Shown here: in pieces, positions 15,320 through 17,953 of the stretch
Position numbering within the stretch: position 1 is the first letter of the stretch
How the letters are laid out: each line of letters begins with the position of its first letter
From: Pseudomonadota bacterium
GTDB taxonomy: Bacteria; Pseudomonadota; Alphaproteobacteria; Rhizobiales; Xanthobacteraceae
Reading direction: 5' to 3'
Assembly: GCA_023386885.1 (NCBI GenBank)
Contig: JAEWIX010000028.1
Span: 1 to 17,953 of the forward strand
DNA length: 17,953 nucleotides
The notes under the pieces: generated by a model
Databases searched by the model: none
What the model was told of the DNA's origin: nothing
Seen by the model: the letters and a program-made list of their open reading frames with translations, nothing else
Made by a program: the position numbers and the translations under genes

Positions 15320-15334
15320 TTAACAAAGGGTTCA
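15320..15334. promoter_or_regulatory. Degenerate CtrA box upstream of DUF2336 gene
   Basis: TTAA (15320-15323), seven bases, then TTCA (15331-15334). This is one mismatch from the CtrA consensus TTAA-N7-TTAA. It is 73 bp upstream of the DUF2336 start on the minus strand and also carries a short GGGTT/AACCC repeat nearby. Weak by itself, stronger beside the perfect site upstream of the transglycosylase. Confidence 0.35.
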
Positions 15335-15380
15335 CCATAACCCGCTGCGCTGATTGAGGATTTGTTAAGGAACGCGGACC

Positions 15381-15411
15381 GTTCGCGCTCAGTGCCAAGG
15401 CACATGCGAAC
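15381..15411 (-). terminator. Two-part hairpin downstream of transglycosylase
   Basis: The outer arms GTTCGC (15381-15386) and GCGAAC (15406-15411) enclose an inner perfect stem GTGCC/GGCAC (15392-15396, 15399-15403) with a two-base loop. It lies 14 bp past the transglycosylase stop. There is no clear T tract, so termination is only likely, not certain. Confidence 0.45.
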
Positions 15412-15424
15412 ACGCCTTGACGAT

Positions 15425-16402
15425 CTATCCGCTGAAGACCCCGGCGCGATCGCTGAACAGGTCGAATGGCCGTGGCGGGCGGACCTCCGGGGTCGCGCGC
15501 AATGCGTCCGAGACTGCGGACGATGACTGGCCGTTGGCCCAGAGCTGCTGCACGGCCGGCGACACCGGCTGCGATCGCTCGCCGGTCTGGAACAACGTCC
15601 GAAACGACAGATCCTGCGACGGCTGCACGGCGGGCACCTGCTTCACGGCGCGGGCATCGGGAAAGCTGGAGAGATAAGCAGCGTTATCGACGGGCGCCGA
15701 CATGGCAGACGTGGCAGGCCTCGCATCGACCGACGCCACAGCGGTGCGCCCCGTGCTCGAGCGGGCGGCGTTTGCATAGCGTGACGACAGCACCGCATAG
15801 ACTTCCGAGACAGTCCGCGCCCTGCCGCTTCGATCATAGAAGATCGGGCGATTGGCCGCCGCCGCATTCGGAAAGAGTTGCGCACCGCTCACACCGGGAT
15901 TGTTCTCGGCGTTGGTGATCAGCTTGGCGGCTCCGCCGACACCCATGAAGTGGGCCATGTAAAGTTCGCTATCGGTCGGCCGACGACCGATCGCGCCCAC
16001 CAGCTTGAAGCCGTTGGAATGCGTCAATACGCCGGCCATCGCAGCGCTGGCCGCTGGATCATTGCGGAGGTCGAGAATCGCCTTTCGCATCGTCGGATCG
16101 CTAACCGAGTAGTCTCCCGAGGATGAACGGGTAATGGCATCGGCATACTGTCCGTAGCCCAGCGCGGCGCCGGCTTCCTTAACGGTCCCGAGCCAGGTCT
16201 GGTCGATGAACTGAAACAATCCCCGCGCCGACGAGGTCGTCGCAACCGCAGTTGGATTGAAGTTGGATTCCATTTTGGCGGTGGCCAGCAGATATTCGAA
16301 GCTCGTGCCGGTGGCCGCCGCCGCCTGCTGGATCGCACCGGTCACGCGGTTTCGCGAGGCGTTCGCGGCCATCGTAGTGGCGCTCGCGGCATCGACCGAC
16401 AT
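15425..16402 (-). CDS. Lytic transglycosylase (SLT domain), no signal peptide
   Basis: A 325-aa protein with an N-terminal lysozyme-like transglycosylase domain (about 20-200) that cleaves peptidoglycan. The catalytic Glu is E45 in the motif AKMESNFNPTAV, followed by the family pattern SSARGLFQFIDQTWLGTV and later ELYMAHFMGVGGAAKLI. The rest is Ala/Ser/Pro-rich and probably disordered. There is no signal peptide or membrane segment at the N-terminus, so export would need another route, such as the flagellar secretion apparatus used by some transglycosylases of this type. ATG 16402 is the only start in frame; the SD is weak. A perfect CtrA site lies 139 bp upstream, suggesting cell-cycle or flagellar control. 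It is followed by the DUF2336 gene on the same strand. Confidence 0.88.
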   Translation of the reverse strand: MSVDAASATTMAANASRNRVTGAIQQAAAATGTSFEYLLATAKMESNFNPTAVATTSSARGLFQFIDQTWLGTVKEAGAALGYGQYADAITRSSSGDYSVSDPTMRKAILDLRNDPAASAAMAGVLTHSNGFKLVGAIGRRPTDSELYMAHFMGVGGAAKLITNAENNPGVSGAQLFPNAAAANRPIFYDRSGRARTVSEVYAVLSSRYANAARSSTGRTAVASVDARPATSAMSAPVDNAAYLSSFPDARAVKQVPAVQPSQDLSFRTLFQTGERSQPVSPAVQQLWANGQSSSAVSDALRATPEVRPPRPFDLFSDRAGVFSG

Positions 16403-16540
16403 GACCTGCTGCCCTGCTCCCCGCGATACGATCGCTCCGATGGCGACGTGAGCGCGCCGTCCGGCGCCTCCTCGACAACAGCAGCTGTTCTCCCAAACTG
16501 CAAACCGTCGCCAGCCACGATCAACCCTGGGCGATCATGG

Positions 16541-16555
16541 TTAACAGCGCGTTAA
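16541..16555 (-). promoter_or_regulatory. Perfect CtrA-type box (TTAA-N7-TTAA)
   Basis: TTAA at 16541-16544 and TTAA at 16552-16555 are exactly seven bases apart. On the minus strand the second half reads TTAACC, matching the CtrA consensus TTAA-N7-TTAAC used for flagellar and cell-division genes in alphaproteobacteria. It is in the 169-bp gap between hisI and the transglycosylase gene, 139 bp upstream of the latter. Confidence 0.6.
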
Positions 16556-16571
16556 GCGCGACCGACGGGGG

Positions 16572-17006
16572 TCAGGACGACTTGCCGTAAACCTCTGCGG
16601 GATCGAACACCTTGTCGGCATCGACCAGCGTCAGCTTGCCGTCTCCGCCCTGGATGGCGGCACGATAAAAGCACGAGCGTCGACCCGTGTGGCAGGCGGC
16701 GCCGCCGGCCTGCTCGACGCGAATCCAGATGGCGTCCTGATCGCAATCAATCCGTAGTTCCACGACGCGCTGAATGTTGCCGGAGCTTTCGCCCTTGCGC
16801 CACAAGGCGCCGCGTGAGCGGCTGTAGTACCAGGCCTCACCGCTTGCGATGGTCCGGCGCAACGCCTCGTCATTCATGTGCGCCACCATCAGCACGTCGC
16901 CTGTCGCAGCGTCGGTGGTGACACACGTCACCAGGCCGGCAGCGTCGAATTTCGGACGCAGCAGCAGCCCTTCTTCAAGGTCTTGGGTGGCGGCGGACGT
17001 GGACAC
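16572..17006 (-). CDS. hisI: Phosphoribosyl-AMP cyclohydrolase HisI
   Basis: A 144-aa cytosolic Zn enzyme that opens the adenine ring of phosphoribosyl-AMP in step 3 of histidine synthesis. All family motifs are present: WYYSRSRGALWRKGESSGN (59-77), the metal-binding DCDQDAI (87-93, with C88 and D89/D91), and ACHTGRRSCFYR (104-115, with C105 and C112). The length is normal for a stand-alone HisI without the HisE domain. The start is GTG at 17006, with GAGG seven bases upstream. It is preceded by folE on the same strand but separated by a 178-bp AT-rich region, which probably holds its own promoter. There is no other his gene in the window. Confidence 0.97.
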   Translation of the reverse strand: MSTSAATQDLEEGLLLRPKFDAAGLVTCVTTDAATGDVLMVAHMNDEALRRTIASGEAWYYSRSRGALWRKGESSGNIQRVVELRIDCDQDAIWIRVEQAGGAACHTGRRSCFYRAAIQGGDGKLTLVDADKVFDPAEVYGKSS

Positions 17007-17040
17007 GGTCAGGCCTCAACGTAGAAAACAAGAAAACTGA

Positions 17041-17085
17041 TGTATTTCATCTATATATAATACAATCATCATACTTCAGATGATT
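17041..17085. promoter_or_regulatory. AT-rich island with two inverted repeats upstream of hisI
   Basis: In a GC-rich chromosome, roughly 17025-17095 is very AT-rich and holds TATATATAAT. TGTATT (17041-17046) and AATACA (17059-17064) are exact reverse complements 12 bases apart. AATCATC (17064-17070) and GATGATT (17079-17085) are exact reverse complements 8 bases apart. Both lie 35-80 bp upstream of the hisI GTG, the place of a promoter and operator. The binding protein is unknown; a metal-dependent regulator is one possibility, because HisI is a Zn enzyme. Confidence 0.5.
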
Positions 17086-17140
17086 TAGATGACGACATTG
17101 ATCCGATTGCGTCATTCCTATTGGGCGCGCGAACGTCAAC

Positions 17141-17163
17141 CGTCTGTGCATTGATTCCAGACG
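17141..17163 (-). terminator. Possible folE terminator hairpin
   Basis: CGTCTG (17141-17146) and CAGACG (17158-17163) pair around an 11-base loop, 22 bp past the folE stop codon. It is not followed by a U run. Confidence 0.35.
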
Positions 17164-17184
17164 ACTTTCGCTCGATGGCCGGCG

Positions 17185-17925
17185 TTACCGCTGCGGGCCG
17201 CGTACCACCGACATGAATCGCGCCTGCTCGGCGTGGTTGTCACGGAAGATCCCAGTGAACCGCGTCGTCAGAGTCGAAGCGCCATGCTTGCGGACGCCAC
17301 GCACCGACATGCAGGTATGCTCGGCTTCGATCATTACTGCCACGCCACGGGGCTTCAGCACCTCATCGATCGCTGCCGCCACCTGAGCCGTCAGATGCTC
17401 CTGGGTCTGCAGCCGATGACCGAAGATATCGACCAACCGGGCCAGCTTGGACAGGCCCACCACGCGCTCAACCGGCACGTAAGCGATATGCGCATGTCCA
17501 TAGAACGGCATCATGTGATGCTCGCAGTGCGAGGTGAAGGGAATGTCCCGCACCAGCACGAAATCGTCATAACCAGCCGTCTCGCCAAACGTCCGGTTGA
17601 GGACTTCGGCCGGGCACTGCTGATAGCCCTGAAACAGTTCGTCGAACGCTTCGACGACACGACGCGGCGTATCCACCAGACCCTCGCGGCCGGGATTCTC
17701 ACCGATATAAGAGAGCAAGGTCTTCACCGCCTGCTCGGCATCGTCGCGCGAGGGCCGAAGTTGGTCGGGACGAACCGCGGCCTCGAGATAATCGGACGGG
17801 TCCAACTGAGCCGGGCGGCCCTCCGAGGGTCGCAATTCCACGGCCTTGGCTTCGGCGGCCCCGGTCGTTGAAGACTTGTCGTCGGCGGCTTTGCCCGCGC
17901 GCAGCGGCTTGATCAATGCGTCCAT
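17185..17925 (-). CDS. folE: GTP cyclohydrolase I (type IA)
   Basis: A 246-aa cytosolic enzyme that converts GTP to dihydroneopterin triphosphate, the first step of folate and tetrahydrobiopterin-type pterin synthesis. The catalytic domain (about 60-246) includes the Zn-binding SHCEHHMMPFYGHAH (C134, H137) and CMSVRGV (C205), plus VGLSKLARLVDIFGHRLQTQ, the classical FolE signature. A 60-residue N-terminal extension rich in Lys, Ala and Ser precedes it and is probably flexible. ATG 17925 has GGAG five bases upstream; the frame reaches 17949. The zinc ligands mark it as the zinc-dependent type, not the FolE2 substitute. It stands upstream of hisI on the same strand, with the AT-rich island between. 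Confidence 0.97.
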   Translation of the reverse strand: MDALIKPLRAGKAADDKSSTTGAAEAKAVELRPSEGRPAQLDPSDYLEAAVRPDQLRPSRDDAEQAVKTLLSYIGENPGREGLVDTPRRVVEAFDELFQGYQQCPAEVLNRTFGETAGYDDFVLVRDIPFTSHCEHHMMPFYGHAHIAYVPVERVVGLSKLARLVDIFGHRLQTQEHLTAQVAAAIDEVLKPRGVAVMIEAEHTCMSVRGVRKHGASTLTTRFTGIFRDNHAEQARFMSVVRGPQR

Positions 17926-17953
17926 CCTTACTCCGTTCGACCGGCCCAAAGGG

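Overview
The window is a stretch of ordinary chromosome from a high-GC alphaproteobacterium, most likely of the Bradyrhizobium / Rhodopseudomonas / Afipia group (Nitrobacteraceae). The reasons are an Omp25/Omp31-type outer-membrane protein, a DUF2336 protein, a CtrA-type box, the NAD kinase sequence type, and a set of small Ala-rich secreted proteins of the kind common in Bradyrhizobium. No phage, insertion sequence, integron or CRISPR array was seen, and all protein genes appear complete.

Left part (1-4310): a drug/metabolite (EamA) permease, then an aminoglycoside-phosphotransferase-like kinase and an acyl-CoA dehydrogenase in tandem on the minus strand, with a divergent TetR regulator. A perfect 8+8 bp inverted repeat lies between the divergent genes, over the likely promoters. 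The kinase/dehydrogenase pair resembles LvaA/LvaC of levulinate catabolism and the fused animal proteins ACAD10/ACAD11. It may therefore handle 4-hydroxyacyl-CoAs. This is the most interesting metabolic module here.

Middle part (4311-11834): three tRNA genes (Gly-TCC, Tyr-GTA, Thr-TGT), rlmB, a 76-aa conserved-looking protein, and a 33-aa membrane miniprotein that is easy to miss. There are also several small secreted proteins (Gly/Tyr/His/Arg-rich, His-rich, TPR), an outer-membrane beta-barrel protein and a NylB-like serine hydrolase. Strong hairpins separate most convergent pairs.

Right part (11835-17953): NAD kinase; an orphan receiver-domain response regulator followed 17 bp later by an Hpt phosphotransfer protein; a DUF2336 protein; a lytic transglycosylase without a signal peptide; hisI; and folE. 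A perfect TTAA-N7-TTAA CtrA box lies upstream of the transglycosylase, and a one-mismatch version lies upstream of the DUF2336 gene. Together with the phosphorelay pair, this suggests a cell-cycle or motility-linked locus. An AT-rich island with two inverted repeats lies upstream of hisI. Start sites were chosen from Shine-Dalgarno (SD) sequences and signal peptides; several differ from the longest possible reading frame.
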